Source of the DNA: Alteromonas marina
GTDB lineage: Bacteria > Pseudomonadota > Gammaproteobacteria > Enterobacterales > Alteromonadaceae
Assembly (NCBI RefSeq): GCF_000808575.1
Contig: NZ_JWLW01000012.1
Span: 372,001 to 436,000, forward strand
Length of the DNA stretch: 64,000 bases
Direction: 5' to 3'
Part shown: one piece after another, positions 9,529-19,975 of the stretch
How positions within the stretch are numbered: position 1 is the stretch's first letter
How the letters are laid out: each line of letters opens with the position of its first letter
The notes under the pieces: generated by a model
What the model saw: the letters and a program-made list of their open reading frames with translations, nothing else
The model's database searches: none
What the model was told of the DNA's origin: nothing
Position numbers and translations under genes: made by a program

Positions 9529-9615
9529 CAGCACGCTCACAAGAAAAAAAGAGAGGCCATTGCTTTAAGAGACAATAGGCAAGCTTGCTTACACCCCCTA
9601 TTTCTGGGTTTTCTC

Positions 9616-10392
9616 TTAACTTTCTTGGTTACGCAGAAACACAAGTTCCGTTGATGAGCTTTGTTCTTCGCTAAACACATAGCCATCTACGTCGAAGTTT
9701 TTCAGACCTTCTACGTCTTCTACACGGTTTTCAATAATATAACGCGCCATTAAACCACGGGCTTTCTTCGCAAAGAAACTGATAATTTTATACTGACCAT
9801 TCTTGCAGTCTTTAAACGTTGGCGTAATGATCATGCCGTCTAACGACTTCTTCTTCACCGCTTTAAAGTACTCATTCGAAGCAAGGTTAATCAACACGTT
9901 ATCACCCTGCGCTTCTAATGCCTTATTAAGCATATAGGTAATGCGATCGTCCCAAAACGCATACAGGTCTTTGCCTTCTGGGTTTGCTAATTTTGTGCCC
10001 ATTTCTAAACGATAGGCCTGCATTAAGTCTAGTGGACGAAGTAGTCCATATAGGCCAGACAAAATACGAAGGTGTTGTTGCGCATATTCGACCGTTTCGC
10101 TATCAAGCGAGTAGGCATCTAACCCTGTGTACACGTCGCCATTGAACGCATACATTGCTTGGCGTGCATTATCGGGAGTAAACGGTGTAGAGAACTCAGC
10201 AAAACGGTTGGCGTTCAACGTTGCTAACTTGTCGCTTATCTTCATCAGCGATGATAAGTCAGCAGGCGATAAGGTGCGGCAAACTTCCATCAAACGTTCA
10301 GTGTCTTCAAGCATGGCAGGCTGAGTGAACTGGCTCACAGGAATTTCGCTTTCAAAATCTAAATTTTTTGCTGGGGATACTACAACTAACAT
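9616..10392 (-). CDS. yaaA: Peroxide stress resistance protein YaaA
   Basis: A 258-residue protein of the UPF0246/YaaA family, the same length as the Escherichia coli protein. It begins [15 protein letters not shown], the family's signature start, and has the conserved [13 protein letters not shown] and [22 protein letters not shown] blocks. YaaA lowers intracellular free iron and limits DNA damage under hydrogen peroxide stress; its fold binds DNA. AAGGAG precedes the ATG by 6 bp. The 5' leader is unusually short before a MITE-like element begins 18 bp upstream of the start codon, so its promoter must lie inside or beyond that element. Confidence 0.93.
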   Translation of the reverse strand: MLVVVSPAKNLDFESEIPVSQFTQPAMLEDTERLMEVCRTLSPADLSSLMKISDKLATLNANRFAEFSTPFTPDNARQAMYAFNGDVYTGLDAYSLDSETVEYAQQHLRILSGLYGLLRPLDLMQAYRLEMGTKLANPEGKDLYAFWDDRITYMLNKALEAQGDNVLINLASNEYFKAVKKKSLDGMIITPTFKDCKNGQYKIISFFAKKARGLMARYIIENRVEDVEGLKNFDVDGYVFSEEQSSSTELVFLRNQES

Positions 10393-10409
10393 TTCGACTC
10401 CTTAGGTTC

Positions 10410-10676
10410 AATACCAATCCGCATAGATCATTGCCGACTCAGAAGGCTCTGGCAAGTTTCCTAGCAAAGCGTGGGAATGCAGGAATGGCTGTTCCCTTTC
10501 AAATTCCCAGAATGAAGCTAGGAAGCTTGCCAGACCTTCCCGAAGGGCGAGTTTAAAATGCCCGTACTCTTTGTTGTGCCACCTTAATGTAGAACCACTA
10601 TACCTGCGGTGACACGCCGCGATTACGAGCATTTTAACTCTCGCTGAGTGGGTAATGATCTATGCGGATTGGTATT
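10410..10676. mobile_element. MITE-like element with 23-bp perfect terminal inverted repeats
   Basis: The outer 23 bases at 10410-10432 and 10654-10676 are perfect reverse complements (left end AATACCAATCCGCATAGATC, then ATT), and the match continues inward for about ten more bases with two mismatches. The 267-bp body has no convincing transposase. Its open frame at 10408-10632 includes the left terminal repeat and looks like repeat-derived translation. The GC-rich centre differs from the AT-rich flanks. It sits between yaaA and tal, which diverge, and supplies the sequence immediately upstream of yaaA. No clear target duplication was seen. Confidence 0.75.
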
Positions 10677-11031
10677 ACAGTATTGTACCACCTGATACGC
10701 TTCAAAAAGCAAAATGGCATAAGAAAGACGTAAATTGGCTTAACAGAGAAATCCGATTAGCCATTTTGTCGCTATTCAATGTATGAATTGTCACACGGGT
10801 TTGATATAAATAGCGTTACAAATAATTATTCAAACAATAATTGAGATACACCCTCCGTGAACGTACCTCAATTACCAAAGCGCTGCATGTACCAGTACTT
10901 ATTAAAGAACTAAGAACTGGTAAAAAAGAACGTAAGCGCGAAGCCCTACACACGCGCAAGCGAACCGTTTTATTCAACTGGCTTTTCCAGCGAGTTGTCC
11001 AAATTTATTTTGATAAAGAACAGAGAGAATT

Positions 11032-11991
11032 ATGAGCAATCAGTTAGCTTCATTACGTGATATCACTACCGTTGTTGCCGACACGGGCGACATCGATGCC
11101 ATTAAAAAGTATCAACCAGTCGATGCCACAACTAACCCGTCGCTACTTTTAAAAGCGGCTGGTCTTCCTCAATATGCAAGCCTGATTGATGATGCTGTAG
11201 CATGGGCAAAACTTCAGTCAAACGACGCTGACCAGCAGCTTACTGATGCAGCAGACAAACTAGCGGTAGCGATTGGTAAAGAAATCTCTGCAACGATTCC
11301 AGGTCGAATCTCAACTGAAGTAGACGCACGCCTATCGTTCGACACTGCCGCCACTATCGAAAAAGCGGAACGTTTGGTTCAGCTATATGAAGACGCGGGT
11401 ATCGATAAGTCACACATTCTTATTAAAATTGCATCTACTTGGGAAGGTATCCAGGCAGCAGAAGAGTTAGAGAAGAAAGGCATTCAGTGTAACTTAACGC
11501 TTCTATTTAGCTTCGCCCAAGCACAAGCTTGTGCAGAGGCCGGTGTTTATCTTATCTCTCCATTTGTAGGGCGCATTTTAGATTGGTACAAAAAAGCGAC
11601 CGGTACTGAGTCTTACGCACCAGATGAAGATCCAGGCGTAGTATCTGTAACTAAAATTTATAACTACTACAAGGACCACGGCTACAATACCGTAGTAATG
11701 GGTGCAAGCTTCCGTAACATTGGTGAAATTCAAGCGTTGGCAGGTTGTGATCGTCTAACTATTAGCCCTGCTCTGCTAGAAGAACTGGCAAACGAGCCTG
11801 GCGAACTAGAAGTTAAACTGAAAGACAATGGCGCAACAAAAACACCAGGTGACCGCTTAACAGAAAGCGAATTCCGCTGGGCCATGAACGAAGATGCTAT
11901 GGCAACCGAAAAGCTGTCTGAAGGCATTCGTAACTTTGCCGCTGATCAAGAGAAACTTGAAACCATGCTTCGCGAAAAGCTAAGCGCGTAA
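11032..11991 (+). CDS. tal: Transaldolase
   Basis: A 319-residue class I transaldolase (TalB type, usual length about 317). It moves a dihydroxyacetone unit between sugar phosphates in the non-oxidative pentose phosphate pathway. Visible are [13 protein letters not shown], the Schiff-base lysine strand [13 protein letters not shown], and [19 protein letters not shown] and [13 protein letters not shown]. The ATG follows GAGAGAAT. It is followed 14 bp later by pgi, so the two form a sugar-phosphate operon. The gene uses common codons, as expected for a highly expressed enzyme. Confidence 0.96.
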   Translation: MSNQLASLRDITTVVADTGDIDAIKKYQPVDATTNPSLLLKAAGLPQYASLIDDAVAWAKLQSNDADQQLTDAADKLAVAIGKEISATIPGRISTEVDARLSFDTAATIEKAERLVQLYEDAGIDKSHILIKIASTWEGIQAAEELEKKGIQCNLTLLFSFAQAQACAEAGVYLISPFVGRILDWYKKATGTESYAPDEDPGVVSVTKIYNYYKDHGYNTVVMGASFRNIGEIQALAGCDRLTISPALLEELANEPGELEVKLKDNGATKTPGDRLTESEFRWAMNEDAMATEKLSEGIRNFAADQEKLETMLREKLSA

Positions 11992-12005
11992 GGGCCATAG
12001 AAACC

Positions 12006-13655
12006 ATGAGTGCTTTAACTTCTCTTCCCGAATGGAAAAAACTGTCTGAACTTGCTTCAGCGGTAAAAGATGCGCATATGCGCGACTGGTTTGCACAGGA
12101 TGCAAATCGAGCGGATAAAATGCGGCTTGAAGCCTGCGGTATTTTTCTTGATTACTCGAAAAACCGTGTAAATGATGACGCGCTTAAAGGACTTTTCGAC
12201 CTTGCCCGAGCGTGCAAACTAGAAACCCTTCGCGACGCGATGTTTTCTGGTGAGCAGATTAACTCAACGGAAGGTCGCGCTGTGCTTCACACCGCACTTC
12301 GTAATTTCTCAGACCGTAAAGTACTGGTAGATGGCGAAGACGTAATGCCTGAAGTGCATGCTACGCTTGCAAAAATTGAAGCGTTTACTGCATCGGTTCA
12401 CAGCGGTGAACACAAAGGTTACACCGGCAAGCCTATCAAGCACATTGTGGCAATTGGTATTGGTGGTTCGTTCCTTGGTCCTAAGATTATGACTGAGGCA
12501 CTCAAGCCGCATACCGTTGATGCAGTGAAGGTTCACTTTGTTGCCAACGTTGACGGTTGCCACATTCACGATGTGCTATCTAGCGTAGATTTTGAAGAAA
12601 CTTTGGTGGTCATGTCATCAAAGTCGTTCTCTACCCAAGAGACGCTTCAAAATACACTTACGGCTAAAGACTGGTTCTTAAAGTCTGGCGGTACACAAGA
12701 AGATATTGCTAAACACTTTGTAGCTGTGTCTTCAAACGTTAAAGCAGCCACCGAGTTTGGTATTAGCGCCGACAATATTTTCCCTATGTGGGATTGGGTT
12801 GGCGGTCGTTACTCACTGTGGTCTGCCATTGGCCTGCCTATCTCGCTAGCCCTTGGGTTTGAAAACTTCAAAGGCTTACTTGAAGGTGCGTTTGAGATGG
12901 ATACCCATTTCACAACCGCACCGCTAGAAGAAAACATGCCTGTTCTACTTGCACTGTTAGGTGTGTGGTATAGAAACTTCTTCGACGCGCAATCACACGT
13001 TTTATTACCTTACTATCACTATCTTCGCGGCTTACCAGCTTACGTACAGCAGTTAGATATGGAAAGTAATGGTAAAGAAGTAACGCAAGAAGGTGAAAGC
13101 GTAGACTACCCTACTGGCCCAATTATTTGGGGTAGTGAAGGTACAAACGGCCAGCACAGCTTCCATCAGCTTATTCACCAAGGTTCTGGCGTTATCCCGG
13201 CAGACTTCATGTTGCCGCTTAACGTTCCTAACCAGGACGACACGCATCACGCTATGCTTGCGTCTAACTGTTTTGGTCAAACACAAGCACTAATGCAGGG
13301 TAAAACCTTTGAAGAGTGTTATGCAGACCTTGACGGTACAGGCCTAGACGATGCTGAACGTAAACGCTTGGCCGCTCATAAAACCATGCCTGGCAACAAG
13401 CCCAGCAATACTTTCTTGTTTGATAGCCTTACGCCTAAAACACTTGGCGCGCTGGTTGCAATGTATGAACATAAGGTATTCGTTCAGGGTGTTATCTGGA
13501 ACCTTAACTCATTCGACCAATGGGGCGTAGAGTTAGGTAAAGTACTAGGAAACCAAGTGCTTGCAGGCATTCAAGGCGAGGCAGACAAAGATAATTTCGA
13601 CGCTTCAACACAACAATTGATTGCCAAATTCAGAGCAGCGAATGCACCAAAATAA
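12006..13655 (+). CDS. pgi: Glucose-6-phosphate isomerase
   Basis: A 549-residue phosphoglucose isomerase, the same length as in Escherichia coli, interconverting glucose 6-phosphate and fructose 6-phosphate. The family signatures are present: [51 protein letters not shown] and the catalytic-glutamate/histidine stretch [24 protein letters not shown] lies upstream of the ATG. It directly follows tal and is closed by a strong intrinsic terminator, so tal-pgi is probably a two-gene transcript. Confidence 0.97.
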   Translation: MSALTSLPEWKKLSELASAVKDAHMRDWFAQDANRADKMRLEACGIFLDYSKNRVNDDALKGLFDLARACKLETLRDAMFSGEQINSTEGRAVLHTALRNFSDRKVLVDGEDVMPEVHATLAKIEAFTASVHSGEHKGYTGKPIKHIVAIGIGGSFLGPKIMTEALKPHTVDAVKVHFVANVDGCHIHDVLSSVDFEETLVVMSSKSFSTQETLQNTLTAKDWFLKSGGTQEDIAKHFVAVSSNVKAATEFGISADNIFPMWDWVGGRYSLWSAIGLPISLALGFENFKGLLEGAFEMDTHFTTAPLEENMPVLLALLGVWYRNFFDAQSHVLLPYYHYLRGLPAYVQQLDMESNGKEVTQEGESVDYPTGPIIWGSEGTNGQHSFHQLIHQGSGVIPADFMLPLNVPNQDDTHHAMLASNCFGQTQALMQGKTFEECYADLDGTGLDDAERKRLAAHKTMPGNKPSNTFLFDSLTPKTLGALVAMYEHKVFVQGVIWNLNSFDQWGVELGKVLGNQVLAGIQGEADKDNFDASTQQLIAKFRAANAPK

Positions 13656-13704
13656 GGAATGCGAGGTGATTTAAAATCACCCACTTGGTGCAAATAACAA
13701 ACTG

Positions 13705-13738
13705 AACGGCTAGCTTTTTCGGAAGCTAGCCGTTTTTT
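13705..13738 (+). terminator. Intrinsic terminator of tal-pgi
   Basis: A perfect stem (AACGGCTAGCTT and its complement overlapping the T-tract) with a short TTTCGG-type loop and a run of six T. It lies 50 bp after the pgi stop. A second small palindrome, GGTGATTT/AAATCACC at 13665-13681, precedes it. Confidence 0.9.
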
Positions 13739-14016
13739 GTTGCGGTATTCATCGACTACACGACAGACACTTTTGATAGCCGTAGCACTGTACAATTGGT
13801 TACTAATAAAACAAATAGGATCAATTACATACAGTTATTGTTTACGCTTCACACACACTGGACTTTCCTTACCCTTGTCATCATATCGTCACAATTTGTT
13901 AATAAAAGGTAAATTAAACTATTTTATTTTAGTGGCGGCTGTGATACAAAATTGTACAGAGGGAATTAAAAACAAAAACTCTGTATTAGTTGTAGTGGTA
14001 TAAAAAGGAGATCCCA

Positions 14017-14193
14017 GTGGATAAATCAGATCTATTTGCCATGCTAGACATCGAAGCAAGCCCAGCAAAAACCAAAAGCAAAAAACGTAAGTGGAGAGAA
14101 ATCGAAGCGCTACAAGATCGCTACAAATTAGAAAAAGAACTGGCCGAACTCGACTGTGGTTTCGAGTACGAGCTAGAAACACTGGAAAGATAA
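14017..14193 (+). CDS. Small DUF3545-family protein
   Basis: A 58-codon gene starting with GTG, supported by an excellent AAAAAGGAG ribosome site six bases upstream and a terminator immediately after the stop. The product is highly charged: an acidic N-terminus (DKSDLFAMLD), a basic KTKSKKRKWREIEALQDR core and an acidic tail. The KRKWREIEAxxDR core is what I recognise of DUF3545, a short family of unknown function in marine gammaproteobacteria. It is probably mostly helical. It lies between pgi and ung with its own upstream region of about 270 bp, so it is likely a single-gene unit. Confidence 0.75.
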   Translation: MDKSDLFAMLDIEASPAKTKSKKRKWREIEALQDRYKLEKELAELDCGFEYELETLER

Positions 14194-14199
14194 AACGAA

Positions 14200-14227
14200 G
14201 GCCGCCTGCTACACAGGCGGCCTTTTT
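14200..14227 (+). terminator. Intrinsic terminator after the DUF3545 gene
   Basis: GGCCGCCTG, loop CTACA, CAGGCGGCC, then five T. It starts 7 bp after the stop codon. The A-rich left flank may also let it work for ung, which converges from the minus strand. Confidence 0.9.
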
Positions 14228-14268
14228 ACTTTCTAGCGTGCTGTAAATGCTTAGTCTAAAAGCTAATG

Positions 14269-14940
14269 CTATACCTGCCAATCGATGGGTTGTTTACCCT
14301 TGGCAATAAGGTATTCGTTAGTTTGACTGAAATGTTTACAACCTAAGAAGCCTCTGTGTGCTGAGAGTGGCGACGGATGAGGCGCATGTAAAACGTGATG
14401 TTTTTCACGGTTAATGTGCTTACCTTTCTTTTGCGCATGGCTACCCCACAGAAGAAACACAACGTTTTGGCAGTGCTCATTGACCACATCGATAACCTTA
14501 TCAGTGAAGGTTTCCCACCCCCATTTCGCGTGGCTATGTGCTTTGCCCTGCTCTACCGTAAGAACAGTATTAAGTAGCAATACCCCTTGCTCCGCCCACG
14601 ACGTCAGCGTGCCGTGATTAGGCTCGGTGAAACCATCAATGTCAGACAACAGCTCTTTGTACATATTTTTAAGCGATGGCGGTGTTTTAATGCCAGCTTT
14701 TACTGAAAAACAAAGTCCATGGGCTTGATTAGGACCATGGTACGGATCTTGACCTAGGATCACGACTTTTACTTCGCCTAGCGGCGTGTATTTAAGCGCA
14801 TTGAATACGTCAGACTGAGGCGGGTAGATAACGCTTCCCGCTTCACGAGCGTGCTTCACGCGCTCAAGCAACGTAACAAAATAGTCTTTTTGCTTTTCAT
14901 CACCAAGCGCGCTTTGCCATGTTGTAGCCGAGGGTGTCAT
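14269..14940 (-). CDS. ung: Uracil-DNA glycosylase (family 1)
   Basis: A 223-residue UNG that removes uracil from DNA to start base excision repair. It carries the water-activating motif [18 protein letters not shown] with Asp65, and the DNA-intercalating motif [11 protein letters not shown] with His188. Length and motifs are normal for the family. The start codon overlaps the thrC stop by one base (TAATG), so it is translationally linked to the threonine operon, an unexpected partner for a repair gene but plausible as a downstream passenger. Confidence 0.96.
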   Translation of the reverse strand: MTPSATTWQSALGDEKQKDYFVTLLERVKHAREAGSVIYPPQSDVFNALKYTPLGEVKVVILGQDPYHGPNQAHGLCFSVKAGIKTPPSLKNMYKELLSDIDGFTEPNHGTLTSWAEQGVLLLNTVLTVEQGKAHSHAKWGWETFTDKVIDVVNEHCQNVVFLLWGSHAQKKGKHINREKHHVLHAPHPSPLSAHRGFLGCKHFSQTNEYLIAKGKQPIDWQV

Positions 14941-16223
14941 TACTTAAGCAAATCCATCATATGCTGCTTAAGTGCATCGTAAGACGCTGGCAAGTCTACC
15001 GCTAAGCTGTCTTCGCCTGCTACATCGGCCAACGCTTTCGGTAAGCTGATTGGATTACCTAGCACGTTTTCAACGGTTTCTCTGAACTTAGCCGGGTGCG
15101 CTGTTCCTAAGAACAAACCAATTTCGCCGTCTTCTAAGTCGTGACTTACCGCGCGATAGGCAATAGCGGCATGAGGCTCGCTAGTATAGCCTTGTTGCGC
15201 TAATTGACGCATAGCAAGCTGCGTATATTCTTCGTCAACCATCTCACCTTTAAGACACGCTTTGTCTATATAGCCACGCTCGATAAGCGCCTCAATACGA
15301 GGCCAGTTATTTGGCTGACTCACATCCATTGCGTTAGACATGGTCGCAACCGTCGCTTTAGGGTCCCACTCGCCGGTTTTAAGGTAGCGAGGTACGGTAT
15401 CGTTTAGGTTAGTTGCAGCGATAAAACGCTTAATTGGCAAGCCTAGTGATTTAGCAATCATGCCAGCCGTAAGGTTACCAAAGTTACCACTAGGTACTGA
15501 AATAACAAGCTGGTCTCGTTTCTCTTTCGGCAGCTGACTTACTGCTTCAAAGTAATAGCAAACCTGCGCTAGTAAACGGCTGATGTTGATTGAGTTTGCT
15601 GAGTTCAGATGAAGGCCTTCACGTACGTCAGGGTCGTCAAACGCGGTTTTTACAAGTGATTGGCATGCGTCAAAGTCTGACTCAACAGCAACGGTATGAA
15701 TGTTACCGCCTAGCGTAGTGAATAGCTTTTCCTGCAGCGCGCTAATCTTGCCCTTTGGAAACAAAATAACCACGTTGATATTGTCAATGCCGTGAAATGC
15801 ATGTGCAACCGCTGCGCCGGTATCACCTGAAGTCGCTGTTAGAATGGTTACTGGCTTCCCTTCACTAATACGCGACAGAGTTTGCGCCATAAAGCGGCCG
15901 CCAAAATCTTTAAACGCAAGCGTTGGCCCGTGGAAAAGCTCTAAGCAGTATACATTATCGTTGACCTGCTCGACTGGTGCACCAAAAGCAAAGGCGGTCT
16001 GAACAATTTCTTCTAGCTCGCCATTATTCAGCTCATCGCCAATAAGCGCGCGAAGTACTTCTATACTGCGCTCTACAAATGGCTTTTCCAACAATTCGTC
16101 AATATTGTCTAGGGTAGGAATATTCTCTGGAAAATAAAGCCCTTGGTTTTTACCTAAGCCCCGCTTAACGGCTTCAGCAAAATTTGCTGTGTCCGATGAA
16201 TCTTTTAAATTTACCAATTCCAC
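14940..16223 (-). CDS. thrC: Threonine synthase
   Basis: A 427-residue PLP enzyme converting O-phosphohomoserine to threonine. The PLP lysine is Lys105 in [17 protein letters not shown], followed by [15 protein letters not shown] and [13 protein letters not shown], which binds the PLP phosphate. Length matches the shorter bacterial type. It is the third gene of the thr operon, separated from thrB by 135 bp that hold an array of short direct repeats, and it overlaps ung at its end. Confidence 0.96.
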   Translation of the reverse strand: MELVNLKDSSDTANFAEAVKRGLGKNQGLYFPENIPTLDNIDELLEKPFVERSIEVLRALIGDELNNGELEEIVQTAFAFGAPVEQVNDNVYCLELFHGPTLAFKDFGGRFMAQTLSRISEGKPVTILTATSGDTGAAVAHAFHGIDNINVVILFPKGKISALQEKLFTTLGGNIHTVAVESDFDACQSLVKTAFDDPDVREGLHLNSANSINISRLLAQVCYYFEAVSQLPKEKRDQLVISVPSGNFGNLTAGMIAKSLGLPIKRFIAATNLNDTVPRYLKTGEWDPKATVATMSNAMDVSQPNNWPRIEALIERGYIDKACLKGEMVDEEYTQLAMRQLAQQGYTSEPHAAIAYRAVSHDLEDGEIGLFLGTAHPAKFRETVENVLGNPISLPKALADVAGEDSLAVDLPASYDALKQHMMDLLK

Positions 16224-16267
16224 TTGCTGTTACCTTTTTATGTGGGCAAATACTCTGCCCTTTTAAT

Positions 16268-16375
16268 CTTTTAAAAAATTATTGTGCTTTTAGGAAATCA
16301 TCTGCCTTTAAGAAACCATGTACTTTAAGAAACTATATACCTTAAAAAGCTATGTACCTTAAGAAACAATGGTGC
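16268..16375 (-). repeat. Array of six degenerate 17-19-bp direct repeats at the thrB 3' end
   Basis: Plus-strand units, each starting CTT(T)(T)A: 16358-16375, 16341-16357, 16323-16340, 16306-16322, 16287-16305 and 16268-16286. The consensus is close to CTTTAAGAAACYATGTAC. The first unit is the last codons of thrB plus its stop (reading GGCACCATTGTTTCTTAAG on the minus strand); the others lie in the thrB-thrC spacer and diverge progressively with distance. Each copy keeps a TAA in the minus-strand unit. This looks like repeated slippage duplication of the gene terminus. Confidence 0.75.
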
Positions 16376-17303
16376 CTTGGCTTGGTATTTGGCACACATG
16401 GCTAAAGCCATCTTCATTTTGAATGTAGTTCGCTGTTAAATAGGCGGCGACTTTTTCCGCCTGCGCTTTACTTGGACACACGGCAAACACCGTAGGTCCC
16501 GAGCCTGAAATACCAAAAGCAAGCGCACCCGCTTGCTCACTAAAAGCACGCGCCTCATCAAAGCCAGGCAGTAGCGATTTTCTGTAAGGTTCGGCTATAA
16601 CATCGTTCATTACCGACGCCGCCAAATCAAAGTTACCCGCATGTAAAGCGTGAACAAACACGCCTAACTGTCGACCAAAGGTTAGCGCCGTCGCCATATC
16701 CACCTGCTTAGGTAAGATATCGCGAGCAGCCGCCGTTGATACGCTAATGCCTGAATAACAAACGGCATAGTACCATTCGTCGTTTAACGGCAACGACAGC
16801 GTGACAGGCGCATCGCTACCTGTCATTAACGTCATACCACCTAAGTAACAGGGAGCAACATTATCATAGTGAATACTACCGCTTATTTGGCCTTCTAATT
16901 CGCCCATCATTATAAGCAGAGTATCTTCATCGAACGGGGTGTCGAAGTAAGCATTTAGCGCTGCAAACGCTGCCACAATAGAGCTTGCGCTTGAACCCAA
17001 CCCGCTGCCTATTGGAAGGTTTTTATGAAGCGTAAGCGCAACAGGAGAGGTTGTTTTTCCAGCCTTTTCCATTTGCTCACAGAAATAGTGATAGCACTTG
17101 GTTACAATATTACTGTCTGCATCGCCCGGGAGTTTGTGAGCAAAGCGCCCCACCGTTTCTAATGAAAATGACTCAGCCGCCTTTATTTCAACTTCATCAC
17201 CTAGCTTAGTGCCATCAACGGGCGCAAGCGCTGCGCCCAGTACGTCAAAGCCTAAGCTCACATTTCCAATTGATGCCGGCGCGAAGGCCGTGAATGCTTT
17301 CAT
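16359..17303 (-). CDS. thrB: Homoserine kinase
   Basis: A 314-residue GHMP kinase phosphorylating homoserine. The ATP-binding motif is LPIGSGLGSSASSIVAAFAALNAY; the C-terminal GHMP motif is ALAFGISGSGPTVFAVCPS. It opens AFAPASIGNVSLGFDVLG, the conserved substrate-binding start. It lies between thrA (170-bp gap) and thrC (135-bp gap); both gaps are wider than in Escherichia coli and both contain direct repeats. The last six codons and the stop form the first unit of the repeat array. Confidence 0.96.
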   Translation of the reverse strand: MKAFTAFAPASIGNVSLGFDVLGAALAPVDGTKLGDEVEIKAAESFSLETVGRFAHKLPGDADSNIVTKCYHYFCEQMEKAGKTTSPVALTLHKNLPIGSGLGSSASSIVAAFAALNAYFDTPFDEDTLLIMMGELEGQISGSIHYDNVAPCYLGGMTLMTGSDAPVTLSLPLNDEWYYAVCYSGISVSTAAARDILPKQVDMATALTFGRQLGVFVHALHAGNFDLAASVMNDVIAEPYRKSLLPGFDEARAFSEQAGALAFGISGSGPTVFAVCPSKAQAEKVAAYLTANYIQNEDGFSHVCQIPSQGTIVS

Positions 17304-17340
17304 ATTATTACTCTTACTTCGCTTGTGGCGTGCTCTTTAT

Positions 17341-17381
17341 ATTAGCGCTTCAAATTAGCTCAATAAATTAGCGCTTTAAAT
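17341..17381 (-). repeat. Two 15-bp direct repeats in the thrA-thrB spacer
   Basis: ATTAGCGCTTCAAAT (17341-17355) and ATTAGCGCTTTAAAT (17367-17381), 14 of 15 identical and 26 bp apart. No function is evident; they lie just upstream of thrB in the transcript. Confidence 0.5.
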
Positions 17382-17473
17382 CGATGCCACAACATTACTG
17401 GCCTAAGTCACACCTTCGAATATCTTACTTTAGCCGCCTATCTACGCTAAGCAAGCTAAGCGTTATTTAGCCC

Positions 17474-19939
17474 TTAGTGTGCCATTTGCTTCCACGGCAT
17501 AGTACGCAGAATGTCAGCAAACACCCCAGCTGCTGTGACCGTACCACCTGCTCCATATCCTCTAATTACATAAGGGATTGGGCTATAGTAGTCACTGTTA
17601 ATCGCCAGCGCGTTTTCACCGTCTTTTACCTGCGAAAGCGGGTTACTTGCCGGTACAGCCTGAATACTTACTCTGCATTTTCCGTCTTCAATGCTGCCGA
17701 TATAACGAAGTACTTTACCTTCTGCTTTAGCCGCTTCAACCTTTTCACCAAACGACGCATCTAACTCTGGCAGCTGCTGCATAAACTCGTCAATTGAACA
17801 ATCTTCGGCAAAACCTTTTGGCAGTACAGACTCAATTTCAATGTCAGATAGTTCTAACGCTAAATCAGCTTCACGAGCCATGATAAGCAGCTTGCGCGCT
17901 ACGTCCATGCCGCTTAAGTCATCGCGCGGATCAGGCTCTGTGAAACCGTTGTCTTTGGCTGTTTGTGTCGCTTGCGACAGGCTCATGCCCTCTTCAAGTT
18001 TGCCAAATACATAAGACAAACTGCCCGATAGAATTCCTTCAAAGCGGTGTAAGGTGTCGCCGGCGCTGAATAGCTTTTGCAAGTTATCAATAACCGGTAG
18101 CCCTGCGCCGACAGTGGTTTCGTAAAGGTACTGACGATTTGTCGATAGCGCGGTCTTGCGAAGCTTACGGTAGTAAGACATTGCGCTCGTGTTCGCCTTT
18201 TTATTTGGCGTTACCACGTGAAAACCGCTTTCCATCATGTCTACATATTGCTGTGCAATCGCTTCGTGACTAGTACAGTCAACAATCACCGGGTTCACCA
18301 GACTATTGTCGTTGGCAAACTGATGCAGGCGTTCAACGCTTAATCCTTCGCTTGCCGATTCAAGTGCCGCTTTCCAGTCACCGCTTAAATCAATACCTTG
18401 GCTGTTTAACAGCAGTTTCCGGCTGTTCGCAATGCCGTAAACACGCAGTTGAACATTGCGTTTTAACAACGCAGGCTGTTGTTTTTCAATTTGACCTAGC
18501 AGTTCGGTTCCCACATTGCCACACCCTACTAGGAATACGTCAATGGTATGGCGGTCAGAGAAAAAATTCTGGTGAATAACCTTTACCGCTTTCTTAGCAC
18601 GCTTGCTTTCAATTACCGTTGAAATAGAGCGTTCTGAAGAGCCCTGAGCAATAGCAACGTTGTTCACCCGCGCTTGGGCAAGCGAGTTAAAGAAACGCGC
18701 TGCCAAGCCTTTGGTTTGACGCATACCGTCACCCACCAAAGTGACAATGGCTAGGTCATGACGCACTTCAATGGGGTCTAGCAATTGATTTTGAAGCTCT
18801 AGCGCGAACGCATCTTCTAGAAGCGTTAACGCTCGGCTGGCGTCTTTGCTTTGGATACAGAAACTGATTGAGTATTCTGAAGAAGACTGGGTAATAAGGC
18901 TTATTGAAATATTGGCATTCGACATCACCTCAAACACACGGCTTGCCATACCCACCATGCCTTTAAGGCCAGGGCCTGCAACGTTAAACATGGTGACATT
19001 ATCAAGCTGTGAAATACCTTTAACTGACGTCCACACTTCGCTTTTTTCATTGCTGATTAGCGTACCTGGCGCAGCTGGGTTTAGTGTGTTTCTGATCAAA
19101 CAAGGGATGTGGTGTTGGGCAATAGGACCGATAGTTTTCGGATGAAGTACCTTGGCACCGAAATAAGACAGCTCCATCGCTTCTTGATAGGTAAGCTTGT
19201 CTAACAGCACTGCCCCTTCAACTTGATTCGGGTCAGCGTTATAAACACCGTCTACGTCTGTCCAAATTTCACAGCAGTTTGCGTCTATACACGCCGCTAA
19301 AATGGCCGCTGAATAGTCTGAGCCGTTACGCCCAAGCGTGACTTTCTCGCCCGCTTCGTTAGCAGCAACAAACCCCGGCATGACAAGAAATTCACTGCCA
19401 TCCGTAGGCACATCTGAAAAGCGCGCTTTACTAAGCGACACATCGGCAATGCTGTCTAGGTAATCGCCTTCGGCCAGCACATACTTAACCGGGTCGATAA
19501 CGCGATTAGCGATACCTTTAGCAGATAGCATAGCGCTAAAAAGCGTCACCGAGATGTACTCACCAATACTTAGAATACCGGCAGCGACATTATCAGGTGC
19601 AACACCAAGCAGCTTAATACCTTCAAGGTGCTGTTTTAATACTGAAAGGTGACTATTAATGAATTCTACCACGCTTGCATGTGCAAACCCGTCGAGTTCT
19701 TCGTTTAGGTTGTTGGCGATGCCGGTAACCGTGTCGTTCAACTTATTGAATAACGGCTGGAAATCTTCATTCGCGGCTGCTTGTTCACATAGCAGTGAAA
19801 GCGCGTTCGTTACCCCCTTTGGGGCAGAGAGTACAACCGCAGCACCGTCGGTTTGGTGGGTTGCCGTGCTAATCTCCATAACGCGCATGTATCGCGGTGC
19901 ATCGGCTAAAGAAGAACCCCCAAACTTTAAGACTTTCAT
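17474..19939 (-). CDS. thrA: Bifunctional aspartokinase I / homoserine dehydrogenase I
   Basis: About 821 residues: an N-terminal aspartokinase (MKVLKFGGSSLA; TLGRNGSDYSAAILAA; WTDVDGVYNADP), two ACT-type regulatory repeats in the middle (around MVGMASRVFEVMSNANISI and the VNNVAIAQGSSERSIS region), and a C-terminal homoserine dehydrogenase (VFLVGCGNVGTELLGQ; VTPNKKANT; TVGAGLPVIDNL; EPDPRDDLSGMDVARK). It catalyses the first and third steps from aspartate and is typically inhibited by threonine. An ATG eight codons upstream is in frame, but AAGGAG is placed seven bases before the ATG at 19939, and MKVLKFGGSS is the family start. Confidence 0.96.
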   Translation of the reverse strand: MKVLKFGGSSLADAPRYMRVMEISTATHQTDGAAVVLSAPKGVTNALSLLCEQAAANEDFQPLFNKLNDTVTGIANNLNEELDGFAHASVVEFINSHLSVLKQHLEGIKLLGVAPDNVAAGILSIGEYISVTLFSAMLSAKGIANRVIDPVKYVLAEGDYLDSIADVSLSKARFSDVPTDGSEFLVMPGFVAANEAGEKVTLGRNGSDYSAAILAACIDANCCEIWTDVDGVYNADPNQVEGAVLLDKLTYQEAMELSYFGAKVLHPKTIGPIAQHHIPCLIRNTLNPAAPGTLISNEKSEVWTSVKGISQLDNVTMFNVAGPGLKGMVGMASRVFEVMSNANISISLITQSSSEYSISFCIQSKDASRALTLLEDAFALELQNQLLDPIEVRHDLAIVTLVGDGMRQTKGLAARFFNSLAQARVNNVAIAQGSSERSISTVIESKRAKKAVKVIHQNFFSDRHTIDVFLVGCGNVGTELLGQIEKQQPALLKRNVQLRVYGIANSRKLLLNSQGIDLSGDWKAALESASEGLSVERLHQFANDNSLVNPVIVDCTSHEAIAQQYVDMMESGFHVVTPNKKANTSAMSYYRKLRKTALSTNRQYLYETTVGAGLPVIDNLQKLFSAGDTLHRFEGILSGSLSYVFGKLEEGMSLSQATQTAKDNGFTEPDPRDDLSGMDVARKLLIMAREADLALELSDIEIESVLPKGFAEDCSIDEFMQQLPELDASFGEKVEAAKAEGKVLRYIGSIEDGKCRVSIQAVPASNPLSQVKDGENALAINSDYYSPIPYVIRGYGAGGTVTAAGVFADILRTMPWKQMAH

Positions 19940-19975
19940 ATGCTGCTCCTTAAGGTTACGCATGCTAAAACGTGT

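Noticed and set aside
10408-10632. 74-codon minus-strand frame overlapping the first MITE-like element
   Set aside because: It spans the left terminal inverted repeat, has no ribosome site and reads as translated repeat, not a transposase.
10841-11035. 64-codon plus-strand frame just before tal
   Set aside because: Very basic composition (RTGKKERKREALHTRKRT), no ribosome site, overlaps the tal start; more likely the tal leader.
16268-16375. Repeat array considered as protein-binding iterons or an origin
   Set aside because: The units match the thrB coding end and decay with distance, and no initiator gene is near; duplication explains them better.
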